A DNA stretch of 64,000 nucleotides from Yanghanlia sp047501535 (GCF_047501535.1 NZ_JAZDRJ010000013.1:48326-112325), one strand, 5' to 3'. Shown: positions 25,792 through 35,126, numbered from the stretch's first letter. A program made the numbers and translations. Notes: generated by a model from the sequence alone, not told the origin.

Positions 25792-26943
25792 CTAGCGCAG
25801 TTTGAGGCCGCGGGCGATAATGCCTCGCATGATTTCACGTGTGCCGCCACGCAAAGAAAACGACGGCGCCAATTGCTCCAGATACGACACCGTGCGACGC
25901 AGTTCGGCAGAAGCAGCCAACTGAGGTTCAGCACCAAGGACATCGCCAATCCAGCGCGGAATCGCCTGCTCAATTTCGGTGCCCATATCCTTCACCAGCG
26001 ACGCCTCAATGGCGGGGCTTTCGCCACGCACCAGTTTGGCCGTCAGGGCGACGGATAGAGAACGCAGGACCGCCAGCCAGGAAACCACATGCCCCATGGT
26101 TTCTTGGCGCACACTTTCATTCGATACATTATCTCTACAATGCCTGAGCCAACTTTCCACCAGAACCATGCTGGAATACAGGCGTTCCGGGCCGCTGCGC
26201 TCAAATGCCAACTCTGCATTCACTTGAGCCCAGCCATTGCCTTCTTCGCCGATCAAGGCTTCTGCCGGGCATTCCACATTGTCGAAAAAGACTTCGGAGA
26301 AATGCGCATCGCCAGACATATCTTCAATCGGACGGATGGTCACGCCCGGAAGGCTGAGATCAACAATGATCTGCGACAGGCCCTTATAGCGGTCCTGCGG
26401 CTCGCCCGAAGTACGCACTAAGGCAATCATGTAATGCGAGTGCTGAGCGTTGGTTGTCCAGATCTTGCTGCCGTTCAGCAGCCAGCCGTTATCCGTGCGG
26501 GTGGCACGGCTACGTATGCTGGCCAGGTCTGAGCCCGAACCGGGCTCGCTCATGCCAATACAAAAGAAGGCTTCAGCGCGGCTGATCCGCGGCAAATAAA
26601 AATGCTTTTGTTCTTCAGTGCCGTACTTCAGAATGAGCGGACCACTCTGGCGGTCGGCAATCCAGTGCGCCGATACCGGCGCGCCCGATGCCAGCAATTC
26701 CTCGGAAATCACAAACCGGGCAAAAGGGCCGAGTTCGGCGCCGCCATATTCGCGCGGCAAGGTCAGCCCCAGCCAACCACGTTGCGCCAGCGCCTTGCTG
26801 AAGTCAGCATCAAACCCCATCCAAGACCGGGCGCGCCTATCAGCCGGCAAGTCCATGACGGTTTCTTCAAGAAAGCTGCGCACGGGCCCTCGAAGGGCCT
26901 CGTCTTCCTCGGGAATCGCAGTGAAATCCAGAGTGTCTATCAT
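25792..26943 (-). CDS. Acyl-CoA dehydrogenase, long subunit
   Basis: Acyl-CoA dehydrogenase of 383 residues, first gene of the island operon. The flavin-binding blocks FCIGMSEPGSGSDLASI and GWLLNGSKIWTTNAQHSHY are intact. Near the C-terminus the usual YEGTxEIQR is LRGGTREIMRG, so the common catalytic Glu position is Gly, and the base may lie elsewhere or in the partner subunit. It is followed after 10 bp by the second dehydrogenase gene. Starts at 26943 (ATG) and 26955 (ATG) are both in frame and neither has a convincing ribosome-binding site. The divergent 273-285 bp region upstream carries candidate control sites. Confidence 0.85.
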   Translation of the reverse strand: MIDTLDFTAIPEEDEALRGPVRSFLEETVMDLPADRRARSWMGFDADFSKALAQRGWLGLTLPREYGGAELGPFARFVISEELLASGAPVSAHWIADRQSGPLILKYGTEEQKHFYLPRISRAEAFFCIGMSEPGSGSDLASIRSRATRTDNGWLLNGSKIWTTNAQHSHYMIALVRTSGEPQDRYKGLSQIIVDLSLPGVTIRPIEDMSGDAHFSEVFFDNVECPAEALIGEEGNGWAQVNAELAFERSGPERLYSSMVLVESWLRHCRDNVSNESVRQETMGHVVSWLAVLRSLSVALTAKLVRGESPAIEASLVKDMGTEIEQAIPRWIGDVLGAEPQLAASAELRRTVSYLEQLAPSFSLRGGTREIMRGIIARGLKLR

Positions 26944-27004
26944 TTTTGCGTGCATCCATCTAAAAACATGAATACACACTATCCATGGAAAGCCCATGGG
27001 CGTC

Positions 27005-27043
27005 TAATATTATTATTTGCCATTGTGATATTTAAAAAATATC
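27005..27043. promoter_or_regulatory. Candidate operators between the divergent island operon and Bug gene
   Basis: Two palindromes sit in this divergent promoter region: TAATATTA at 27005-27012 (also before the crotonase gene) and GATATTT-AAA-AAATATC at 27027-27043, a perfect 7-bp inverted repeat. Either could bind the island's LysR regulator. This is inference from position and symmetry. Confidence 0.35.
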
Positions 27044-27228
27044 AATTGCTACCACGTAACTACCGCCCTATCTGCCCGCCGGAGATGGGGTAGACAGAGG
27101 CAGGAGCGACAACACCGCGTTGTTGCAGTCGCCCCGTTGGCGGCTGCCATCGCCCTCCAAGTTTGGAGCACCCATTGGGCGTATGATGTCTAGGCAGCGA
27201 AAACATAATTCAAGGGGACAAAACCACC

Positions 27229-28209
27229 ATGCAGCCCAAATTCACTCAGCTCGCATACGCGGTAATCGCAGCCGCAGCCCTACTGCCGCTAGCCGCGCAA
27301 GCGCAGGCCGATAGTTACCCGGATCGGGCAATCACCATGGTGGTCCCTTTCCCGCCAGGCGGGCCGACCGACCTTGTGGCGCGGGTATTGTCAAAGCAGC
27401 TGAACGATCAGCTGGGGCAGCCCGTGGTGGTGGAAAACAAAGGGGGCGCCAACGGCACCATTGGCATGCAGGCCGTCGCGAATGCCAAGCCCGACGGCTA
27501 CACGATTCTGTACAACACCTCGTCTATTTCTTTAAGCCCCAACCTGTACAGCAAATTACCTTTCGACCCCGAGAAAGACTTTGCCCCGATTTCCTCGACT
27601 GCCGTCGTGCCCATGGTCTTGCTGACACACCCTTCTGTACCCGCCGACACTGTCCAGGAATTCATCGAATACGCCCGGAAAAACCCCAGGGCCCTGTCCT
27701 ATGCGTCAGCGGGCAACGGCAACGTCACCCATTTGACCGCTTTTTTATTCACACAATCCACCGGCATTGAAGCGGTACATATTCCGTATCGAGGCAGTGC
27801 TCCCGGCATGACCGACCTGGTAAGCGGGCAAGTTCAATTCATGGCCAACACGTTGAACGATTCACTGCCTTTCGTGCGCCAAGGCCGCGTTAAGGCGTTG
27901 GCCATTACCAGCGCCCAGCGCAGCGAACTATTGCCCGACGTCCCCACCTTGGCGGAGAGCGTCATGCCCGGCTATGAAAGCGGCGCTTGGCAAGGCGTAG
28001 TCGCCCCCACAGACACGCCAGACGCTGTCATCAATCGCCTGAACGAGGAAATCAGAACGGCGCTGAAGTCAGACTTGGTTCGCGAACAACTGAGCCAACA
28101 AGGGGCGCAAATCCTTGGTTCCACCCCCGCTGACTACCGGCAATATATCTCTGACGAGATTAGCCGCTGGGGAGAAGTGATTCGCGCAGCTGGCGTGAAG
28201 CTGGATTAA
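27229..28209 (+). CDS. Bug/TctC periplasmic solute-binding protein
   Basis: Second Bug protein of the island, 326 residues, with a signal peptide ending near AAQAQA-DSYPD. Signature elements VVPFPPGGPTDLVAR and AGNGNVTHLTAFLF are present. The ribosome-binding site AAGGGGA precedes ATG 27229. It is divergently transcribed from the dehydrogenase operon and shares its promoter region, so co-regulation is likely. The two Bug proteins of the island may bind the same or successive substrates. No TctAB genes are present here. Confidence 0.88.
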   Translation: MQPKFTQLAYAVIAAAALLPLAAQAQADSYPDRAITMVVPFPPGGPTDLVARVLSKQLNDQLGQPVVVENKGGANGTIGMQAVANAKPDGYTILYNTSSISLSPNLYSKLPFDPEKDFAPISSTAVVPMVLLTHPSVPADTVQEFIEYARKNPRALSYASAGNGNVTHLTAFLFTQSTGIEAVHIPYRGSAPGMTDLVSGQVQFMANTLNDSLPFVRQGRVKALAITSAQRSELLPDVPTLAESVMPGYESGAWQGVVAPTDTPDAVINRLNEEIRTALKSDLVREQLSQQGAQILGSTPADYRQYISDEISRWGEVIRAAGVKLD

Positions 28210-28270
28210 TTGCACAGGCCGTTCACGAACAGCCCTCAATTTGCCGCCTGCAGCGTGCCCCGGGCGGCTC

Positions 28271-29716
28271 TCACAGCACAGGGCTGAGTATGGCCATGAC
28301 GCTGTTGCGAAGCCGCTGCGCCAAGCTCCAAGAAGCAAGATCAGCCTCGCTGACTCGCATGGACTGCGCAATGTATTGCGTTTGCCTGCCGCGAACCGCC
28401 TGCGTCAAGTCGGCGTCAACAAACAGAATATTGTTTTCAAAGTTCAGGTCGAAGCTGCGTCTGTCCATGTTCGCTGACCCCACCAGCGTCGTTTCTCCGT
28501 CTACTGTCAGAGTCTTGGCATGCAACAAGCCCCCCTTGTACTCGTAAATGCGCACGCCCGCCTCGAGTAATTCCGCATAGTAGCTACGACTGGCGGCGCC
28601 CACGAACCAACTGTCGTTTCTGGCCGGCAGCACGATGGTGGTGAGCACTCCTCGTCTAGCGGCGGCGCACAGCGCAGCCTGCATAAAAGCGTTGGGTACG
28701 TAATAAGGCGTAGAGATCACCAGTTCATGCCGGGCGCTGAACATCAGCGTCGCAAAAAGCTCCGGCATGGCGGCGTAGTGGTTCTCCGGCCCTGTGGCGA
28801 TTACCTGGGCCGCAAACCCATGCGGCGATGGCGGCACGGCTTGCGCGACAAGTTCACTGCAATCTTCCCGCGTGCAGCCCCACCAGTCGGACAGAAAAAC
28901 CTGCTGGTTCTGCCTGGCCACAGGCCCTTCAAACCGGACAACAGCATCCACCCAGGGCGCATATTTGGCCTTAATGGCGAACTCTGGGTCTGCGCAATTC
29001 TGGCTGCCGCAATAGGTAATGCGGTTATCAATCACCACAATCTTGCGATGGTTACGCACATCGACCCGCCCCTTCAGGATACGCACAAAAATATTCCCTA
29101 TGGGCTGCGCCCGCGCCAGCTTGACCCCGGCACGCGCCATCGTCGCCCAGTATTCGCTGCGGATAAAACTACGTGAACCGAGGTCATCAACAATCACCCG
29201 GCATGTGACTCCTCTTTCGGCGGCCCGTGTCACCGCCTTGGCCACTTTGCCACCGTTTCTGTCAGTCAGCCAGATATAGAAAAGCAGATGCACATGTTCT
29301 GTGGCCGCATCAATATCCGCCACCAGCGCGTCTATCGTCGCGTTCGAATCATCCAGCAAACGCCCCACATTGCCTTCAACCGGCGCAAAGCCGCTGATCG
29401 AACTGCCGATGGCGAAACCCGCCGAGGCATGCTGGCTGATGTCGGAAGTAGAGGCTTGCCCTGGCCCAGAAGAAACAGGCTTGCACACAGGCTCAAGCTT
29501 AGGCGTGGCAAGTGCGCTGCTGCCGGGCAGTGGCTGACGCATCGAAGCACTGGCCGGCCGGACTTCACCTAGCAGCAGATAGGCCACTGCGCCCACATAG
29601 GGCAAAGCCATAATGAAAAGAATCCACGCGATACGCGAGGCCGGGTCACGCTGCGGTCGCAACAGTACGCGGACGGATAGCCCGGTGATGATGAGCAGAT
29701 GGACAACCAACCACAT
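28271..29716 (-). CDS. cls: Cardiolipin synthase
   Basis: Phospholipase D-superfamily enzyme of 481 residues that condenses two phosphatidylglycerol molecules into cardiolipin in the inner membrane. Two N-terminal transmembrane helices (about 1-20 and 30-50) are followed by two HKD motifs, HRKIVVID (His 223) and HAKTLTVDG (His 399), as required for activity. The length is normal for ClsA (486 in E. coli). ATG 29716 has a strong ribosome-binding site (AAGGGGGG). Divergent from chrA across a 226-bp region. Confidence 0.92.
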   Translation of the reverse strand: MWLVVHLLIITGLSVRVLLRPQRDPASRIAWILFIMALPYVGAVAYLLLGEVRPASASMRQPLPGSSALATPKLEPVCKPVSSGPGQASTSDISQHASAGFAIGSSISGFAPVEGNVGRLLDDSNATIDALVADIDAATEHVHLLFYIWLTDRNGGKVAKAVTRAAERGVTCRVIVDDLGSRSFIRSEYWATMARAGVKLARAQPIGNIFVRILKGRVDVRNHRKIVVIDNRITYCGSQNCADPEFAIKAKYAPWVDAVVRFEGPVARQNQQVFLSDWWGCTREDCSELVAQAVPPSPHGFAAQVIATGPENHYAAMPELFATLMFSARHELVISTPYYVPNAFMQAALCAAARRGVLTTIVLPARNDSWFVGAASRSYYAELLEAGVRIYEYKGGLLHAKTLTVDGETTLVGSANMDRRSFDLNFENNILFVDADLTQAVRGRQTQYIAQSMRVSEADLASWSLAQRLRNSVMAILSPVL

Positions 29717-29942
29717 TACTAGCCCCCTTCCTTAAGCGCCTCTGATTAAATCTAACGCCAAGCCCGCACTTCGGCTTGGGGTGGAACCCAGGGCGAGCCC
29801 CCCACCATAACCCTAGCTTGCGCAAGCATACCGCCCGAAGATGTATTCATAGGCGCTGCTGTGATTTTTCATAGGGTGCGAATCGCCGCCCCCATGAACA
29901 GCCGGGGTATTATCCCCTTGGATAAACGATCACAGAACAGCA

Positions 29943-31160
29943 ATGACACCCCTGACGGAAACGGAACCCGGCCAAACGCGCCACCAGGGCTCGCCAAGCG
30001 AGGTCTTAGGCGCTTTTCTCAAGCTGGGGCTGACTTCTTTCGGCGGGCCCATTGCTCACCTGGGTTACTTCCGTACGGAATTTGTTGAGCGCCGCCGTTG
30101 GCTGGACGACAACGCCTACTCCGACCTGGTCGCTTTGTGCCAGTTTCTGCCTGGGCCGGCCAGCAGTCAGGTCGGCATGGCGCTGGGGCTGGGCCGGGCG
30201 GGATGGGCGGGCTTATTGGCCGCCTGGGCAGGCTTCACCCTACCTTCGGCGCTCGCCCTCATTCTCTTTGCCTACGGCATCGCTCATCACCAAGATCTGG
30301 CCCAGTCGGGCTGGGTACACGGGCTGAAAATCGTGGCTGTCGCCATAGTTGCCCAAGCGGTATGGGGCATGGCAAAAAACCTGTGCCCCGACCGGCCACG
30401 CGCCACCGTAGCGATTCTTGCAGCGCTGATCACACTGACTCTGCCTTCTGCGTTGGGTCAAATCTCAGCAATTGCCCTGGCTGGGTTATGGGGCGCCGTA
30501 AGCCTGCGACATATATCGGCGCCCAGCTATGCGGCGCACGCGTACCCGGTATCACGAAGACAGGGCATAGCAGCCCTGACATTATTTTCTTTACTTCTGA
30601 TCGGCCTGCCACTGTGGGTGGCAAGCGCAAGTTCCCCTGTGCTGACCCTGCTCGATGGCGTCTACCGTGCGGGTGCTTTGGTGTTTGGCGGCGGCCATGT
30701 CGTCCTGCCTTTGCTACAGGCCACGGTTGTGCCTGACGGGTTTGTCAGCAACGCTGACTTTGTTGCCGGTTACGGCGCAGCTCAGGCCGTGCCCGGCCCT
30801 TTGTTCACCTTTGCCGCCTATCTGGGCACGATCGCTGACGGCCCTCTGGGAGGTTGGGCTGGTGGTTTGACGCTTCTAGGAGCCATCTTTCTACCGGCCG
30901 TGCTGGTACTGATTGCCGCGCTGCCTTTCTGGGAAGCATTGCGCCACCGCGCAGGCATGCAGGCAGCCTTAGCCGGTGTGAACGCAGGCGTAGTGGGCAT
31001 ACTGCTTTCCGCCTTGTACGACCCTGTCTGGACCAGTGCCATTCACGATAAAACCGATTTCGGCTTGGCGTTGGCCGCATTTGCTTTACTGGTTTACGGC
31101 CGTATGCCCCCCGTATTCGTAGTCGCACTAACATCGGCCTCGGCCTGGTTGATTGGCTGA
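29943..31160 (+). CDS. chrA: Chromate transporter ChrA (long form)
   Basis: Inner-membrane protein of 405 residues with two CHR domains in tandem, the long bidomain form that exports chromate in characterised relatives. The first domain begins EVLGAFLKLGLTSFGGPIAHLGYFRTEFVERRRWLD and contains QFLPGPASSQVGMALGLGRAGWAGL; the second contains GALVFGGGHVVLPLLQ and GYGAAQAVPGPLFTFAAYLG, the family repeats. A heavy-metal ATPase gene follows 62 bp downstream on the same strand. No chrB regulator is nearby, so control is unclear. Divergent from cls. Confidence 0.9.
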   Translation: MTPLTETEPGQTRHQGSPSEVLGAFLKLGLTSFGGPIAHLGYFRTEFVERRRWLDDNAYSDLVALCQFLPGPASSQVGMALGLGRAGWAGLLAAWAGFTLPSALALILFAYGIAHHQDLAQSGWVHGLKIVAVAIVAQAVWGMAKNLCPDRPRATVAILAALITLTLPSALGQISAIALAGLWGAVSLRHISAPSYAAHAYPVSRRQGIAALTLFSLLLIGLPLWVASASSPVLTLLDGVYRAGALVFGGGHVVLPLLQATVVPDGFVSNADFVAGYGAAQAVPGPLFTFAAYLGTIADGPLGGWAGGLTLLGAIFLPAVLVLIAALPFWEALRHRAGMQAALAGVNAGVVGILLSALYDPVWTSAIHDKTDFGLALAAFALLVYGRMPPVFVVALTSASAWLIG

Positions 31161-31222
31161 TTTCACGCTTGACTCTGAAGTCGCTACAGGGTTTCTAATG
31201 ACTCCATTACAGGAGAACCCTT

Positions 31223-33466
31223 ATGCGACCACATGGAGCCGATGCCATGGACTACGCTTTACCCCGCTCCACGGGAACAGAAACTCACCTGTCCTTGCAT
31301 GTTGAAGGCATGGACTGCAGCAGTTGTATATCCAAAATAGAAACTGCCCTGTCTCGCATACCAGGGGTGTCCGACATTCATGTGAATTTTGCCAGCGAAA
31401 TGCTGACGCTGACACTAGACGACACATCGGCCACGCAGCCCAGCGACATTGTGCAAATCGTAAACAGCCTGGGCTTTAGCGTAGCGGCTGATAGCCCAGC
31501 AGCCCCCACGGCGGAAGCCGCGCTTTCTCCACCGCCCCCAACTACTACCCGGTGGTGGCACACCAAAAAAGGCAAGCTCGTCCTGACACTGGGCGCGCTC
31601 ATGGCCGGAGCTTACGTCGTGGCCCTCCTATTCCCCGCCTACAAAGCTTGGGCCTTTTCCATCGCAGTCCTGACAGGCGTCATTCCTTTTGTGCGGCAGG
31701 CCTGGGCGCTGGCCAAGTCAGGCACGCCCTTTTCCATCGAAACCCTGGTATCGGTGGCCGCACTTGGCGCACTCGTCATTGGCGAAGCCGAAGAAGCGGC
31801 AGCGGTTGTCTTCCTGTTTGCAGTCGGTGAGCTGCTGGAAAGCGTGGCCGCGGGCCGGGCGCGCTCAGGTATTAAGGCACTGGCCTCGCTGATACCCAAA
31901 ACCGCCATTCTGCTGGACCCTGCCGGCGGGCAGCGTGCTGTCCTCGCTGCAACATTGCAAGTCAATGACCGGGTGCTGGTCAGGCCGGGCGACCGGGTCG
32001 CCGCTGATGGCATCATCGTGGAGGGCGCTTCCAGCCTGGATGAATCCCCCATCACTGGTGAATCTATACCCCGCGCTAAGGCGGTCAATGACCCGGTCTT
32101 TGCAGGCTCGGTCAACCTCGATGGCGTGTTGCACATCCGGGTGGAAAAAACATCCGTTGACAACACTCTTTCGCGCATTATCCATCTGGTTGAAGAAGCA
32201 CAGGCCACCAAAGCCCCCACGGCGCGTTTTATTGAACAATTCAGCCGCTATTACACGCCAACCGTGATGGCGATTGCCGCTCTGATTATGCTGGTGCCAC
32301 CCCTGGCCTGGGGGGCGGACTGGCAGACCTGGCTGTATCGGGGGCTGGCGCTATTGCTGATCGCCTGCCCTTGCGCACTGGTGTTATCCACCCCGGCGGC
32401 CATCGCATCCGGCCTGGCAGCAGGCACACGACGCGGCCTCCTGATTAAAGGCGGCGCGGCGCTTGAAACCATGGGCAAAGTGGGCGTCATCGCTTTCGAC
32501 AAGACCGGCACCCTGACAGAAGGCGCGCCCGCAGTGACAGACGTTGTGGCGTTTGATGGCGGCAACGAGAACGATCTGCTAGCCCGGTGCGCCGCTATAG
32601 AGTCCGGCTCCAGCCACCCGCTGGCCCTTGCCATTTTGAAACGCGCCACGGAAGCCGGCCTTACTATCCCTGCCGCTTCAAATGCCTCCGCAACGGCGGG
32701 CCAAGCCGTCCATGCAGAGATTGCAGGGCGCCAGCTGAGCGTGGCGTCACCCATCTACGCCGCACAGGCCGCCCCACTTGCCGCCGAGCAAACTCACCGC
32801 ATTGCGGCCTTGCAGGCTGAAGGGAAAACCGTGTCTGTGCTGATAGATAACCAGAACCGCCAAGCGCTGGGGCTGATCGCCCTGCGCGACGAGCCCAGGC
32901 AGGATGCCCGCCAGGGCGTCGCGGCGCTGAATGCCATGGGCGTGCGCGCCCTTATGCTCACTGGCGACAACCGCCTAACGGCTCAGGCGATTGCAGGCAA
33001 ACTCGGCATCGCGTACGAGGCGGAACTCCTGCCCCAAGACAAACTTCGCTTGATCGATGACATGAAGCGCCGCCAGCGAGTCGCCATGGTTGGCGACGGC
33101 ATCAATGATGCGCCTGCACTGGCCAGCGCAGATGTCGGCATCGCTATGGGCGGCGGCACCGATGTCGCCATGGACACCGCCGACGCCGCCTTAATGAAAA
33201 GCCGCGTTACCGATATTGCCCACATGGTGGCATTGTCGCGCGCCACCCTGGCCAACATCCACCAGAATGTAGCCTTTGCATTGGGCTTAAAAGGCGTATT
33301 CCTCGTGACCACCATTCTTGGCATAACAGGCTTATGGATCGCCGTACTGGCCGACACAGGCGCCACGGCCCTAGTCACTCTAAACGCCCTACGCTTGCTG
33401 CGCTTTAAGGGCGCCCGACCAGCCTTGCTGGATCAGGCCCAAACAGATATTGCGGCGCAGCACTAA
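31223..33466 (+). CDS. Zn/Cd/Pb-exporting P1B-type ATPase
   Basis: Heavy-metal P-type ATPase of 747 residues, similar to ZntA/CadA, exporting Zn2+, Cd2+ or Pb2+ from the cytoplasm. One N-terminal metal-binding domain has GMDCSSC (Cys 32 and 35). The membrane metal site is CPC (382-384), the phosphorylation site is DKTGT (Asp 426), then SSHPLA, MLTGDN and VGDGINDAPAL. The last helix carries ADTGATALVTLNALRLL, where the Asp is the extra metal ligand of ZntA-type pumps. Ribosome-binding site AGGAGA. It probably shares a transcript with chrA. No MerR-type ZntR or CadR gene is visible nearby, and the following LysR gene is convergent. Confidence 0.92.
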   Translation: MRPHGADAMDYALPRSTGTETHLSLHVEGMDCSSCISKIETALSRIPGVSDIHVNFASEMLTLTLDDTSATQPSDIVQIVNSLGFSVAADSPAAPTAEAALSPPPPTTTRWWHTKKGKLVLTLGALMAGAYVVALLFPAYKAWAFSIAVLTGVIPFVRQAWALAKSGTPFSIETLVSVAALGALVIGEAEEAAAVVFLFAVGELLESVAAGRARSGIKALASLIPKTAILLDPAGGQRAVLAATLQVNDRVLVRPGDRVAADGIIVEGASSLDESPITGESIPRAKAVNDPVFAGSVNLDGVLHIRVEKTSVDNTLSRIIHLVEEAQATKAPTARFIEQFSRYYTPTVMAIAALIMLVPPLAWGADWQTWLYRGLALLLIACPCALVLSTPAAIASGLAAGTRRGLLIKGGAALETMGKVGVIAFDKTGTLTEGAPAVTDVVAFDGGNENDLLARCAAIESGSSHPLALAILKRATEAGLTIPAASNASATAGQAVHAEIAGRQLSVASPIYAAQAAPLAAEQTHRIAALQAEGKTVSVLIDNQNRQALGLIALRDEPRQDARQGVAALNAMGVRALMLTGDNRLTAQAIAGKLGIAYEAELLPQDKLRLIDDMKRRQRVAMVGDGINDAPALASADVGIAMGGGTDVAMDTADAALMKSRVTDIAHMVALSRATLANIHQNVAFALGLKGVFLVTTILGITGLWIAVLADTGATALVTLNALRLLRFKGARPALLDQAQTDIAAQH

Positions 33467-34395
33467 CACACCTCACAAGCCCTCATGGCGTCGTCGTACT
33501 GCTTCCGTGTGTGTTCAACAAGATAATCCAGGAACACACGCGAGCGCTGCGGTATGAATTTGCGGCTGGGCAGCGCGGCGTACATCGCCAAACGCCCGGT
33601 GATCCATGGGTTAAGCACACGAACCAGCTCTCCACTGCTTAGGTACGGAGCCACAATATCTACAGCCACCGACGTGATACCGGCACCGTCCAACACGGCA
33701 CGCAATAAGGTATCGGTGTGGTTGGCCACAATGCCGGGCGTCACATCCGCAGCAACCCGCTGTTCGGGCGCTTCGATAGACGACAGGTTCCATGCACGCA
33801 GGGACCCGTCGCTGGCCCTCAGTTGCAAGCAATGATGGCGCGTGAGATCGGCAGGGGTCTGGGGTGCGCCATTACGCTTAACGTAGGCGGGTGACGCCAC
33901 GAGAATCACCTCAGATTCAATAACCTTGCGGGCGACGATATCCGCATTAAAGCTCGCATCGGTACCCATCAATGTGATGTCGAAGTCTTCTATGGGCGGA
34001 TCCCTGTATGCGCCCACATCAATCTCCACAGAAATATCCGGGTAATGCTGGCGAAAATTCGCCAGCATGGGCGAAACCACATAGCTGGCAAGCACTGGCA
34101 GGGTATGCAGACTTAAGCGCCCGGACAGTTCGCTGGTGTTCGCACCGGCGAGCGCATCAGCCTCGTCGACGTCTTGCAGGATCTGCCGCACACGCCAGAG
34201 ATAAGCCGCGCCGGCATCCGTCAAAGCCACACGCCGGGTCGTGCGTTGGAGTAACCGCGTACCCAGATGAGCTTCCAACTCGGCTACCAACCGAGTCACA
34301 ACCGGAGGCGAGATATCGAGAGCCCTGGCCGCAGCCGCAAACCCCCCTTCACTAGCCACCCGCTCGAACACCCGCATTGCGACTAACTGGTCCAA
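33463..34395 (-). CDS. LysR-type transcriptional regulator
   Basis: LysR-family protein of 310 residues, with the classic N-terminus DQLVAMRVFERVASEGGFAAAARALD followed by ISPPVVTRLVAELEAHLGTRL. The best start is the TTG at 34393-34395, with AAGGAGG five bases upstream; the longer open frame to 34443 lacks such a site. The stop overlaps the stop of the P-type ATPase gene by 4 bp (convergent). It is divergent from the DUF4148 gene, whose promoter region lies in the same 193-bp gap, so the regulation of that gene is likely. The effector is unknown. LysR proteins rarely control metal pumps, so the ATPase is probably not its target. Confidence 0.88.
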   Translation of the reverse strand: MDQLVAMRVFERVASEGGFAAAARALDISPPVVTRLVAELEAHLGTRLLQRTTRRVALTDAGAAYLWRVRQILQDVDEADALAGANTSELSGRLSLHTLPVLASYVVSPMLANFRQHYPDISVEIDVGAYRDPPIEDFDITLMGTDASFNADIVARKVIESEVILVASPAYVKRNGAPQTPADLTRHHCLQLRASDGSLRAWNLSSIEAPEQRVAADVTPGIVANHTDTLLRAVLDGAGITSVAVDIVAPYLSSGELVRVLNPWITGRLAMYAALPSRKFIPQRSRVFLDYLVEHTRKQYDDAMRACEVC

Positions 34396-34588
34396 CTCAG
34401 CCTCCTTGCTATTTAGATTATTCCGATTTTCGAAACATATCATGAATATTTTCTACATTTATTCCCTTAATGGAAACAACTAAAGTTACACCATCGACGC
34501 AGTACAGACAGTCTGCTCATCGAAATTCAACCGGGAGACAGCCCCATACGAGGCGCCCCCGTAAACCGTAAACCAAAGGACTTACATC

Positions 34589-35008
34589 ATGACACGCACT
34601 CAATTCTCTGCTATCGCGCTTGTTTTCAGCACCGTGTTTGCCAGTCAGGTCATGGCGGCCGACAACGGCCCCATCACCCGCGCCCAGGTCAAGTCAGAAT
34701 TGGCTGACGCAATTCAAGCTGGCAATATGATTCTCGACGAAGGCGGCCAACTGTACAGGGAAGCGTTCCCCAACAACTACGCCGCAAAGCAGGTTGAAGC
34801 AAAATCCCGCACAGAAGTTCGCGCCGAACTGGCCCAAGCCATTCGCAACGGTGACATGCTCATCGATGAAGCGGGACAGCGCTATAACGAAGTTCTCGCC
34901 CACAACTACGCTGGGGACAATGCAGCATCCAAGACCCGTGAACAGGTTCGTGCGGAACTGGCCGAAGCGATTGCCAGCGGCGCACACAGCAACCATGTGG
35001 CGGCATAA
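34589..35008 (+). CDS. DUF4148 secreted repeat protein
   Basis: Small exported protein of 139 residues, with a signal peptide ending near QVMA-ADNG. The mature part holds about two and a half copies of a 37-40-residue unit, each starting R-x-Q/E-V-R/K-x-E-L-A-x-AI and then a GxxI/LDExGQxYxE block (starts near residues 30, 71 and 113). This is the DUF4148 pattern seen in betaproteobacteria; function unknown. AAAGGA precedes the ATG. Divergent from a LysR gene, which may control it. The repeat number varies between relatives in such families, so it could be a substrate- or stress-related envelope protein. Confidence 0.82.
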   Translation: MTRTQFSAIALVFSTVFASQVMAADNGPITRAQVKSELADAIQAGNMILDEGGQLYREAFPNNYAAKQVEAKSRTEVRAELAQAIRNGDMLIDEAGQRYNEVLAHNYAGDNAASKTREQVRAELAEAIASGAHSNHVAA

Positions 35009-35088
35009 ACATCTGTGCAACGCTGGGCACACCCTTCCAGACCTAAGCCCGTTCACCTCGCAGCGTGCATACCGCTAAGATGCATCAA

Positions 35089-35120
35089 GCTTGAAACCGT
35101 GCTTTCGCACTGTTTCAAGC
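35089..35120. terminator. Hairpin between convergent DUF4148 and wrbA genes
   Basis: GCTTGAAAC (35089-35097) pairs with GTTTCAAGC (35112-35120), and an inner GTGC/GCAC stem lies within the loop. No strong T-run on either side. Likely a bidirectional 3' end structure for the two convergent genes. Confidence 0.5.
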
Positions 35121-35126
35121 CCATGC

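Noticed and set aside
25782..25973. An N-terminal extension of the short dehydrogenase subunit
   Set aside because: It overlaps the neighbouring dehydrogenase gene, and ATG 25781 has a proper ribosome-binding site.
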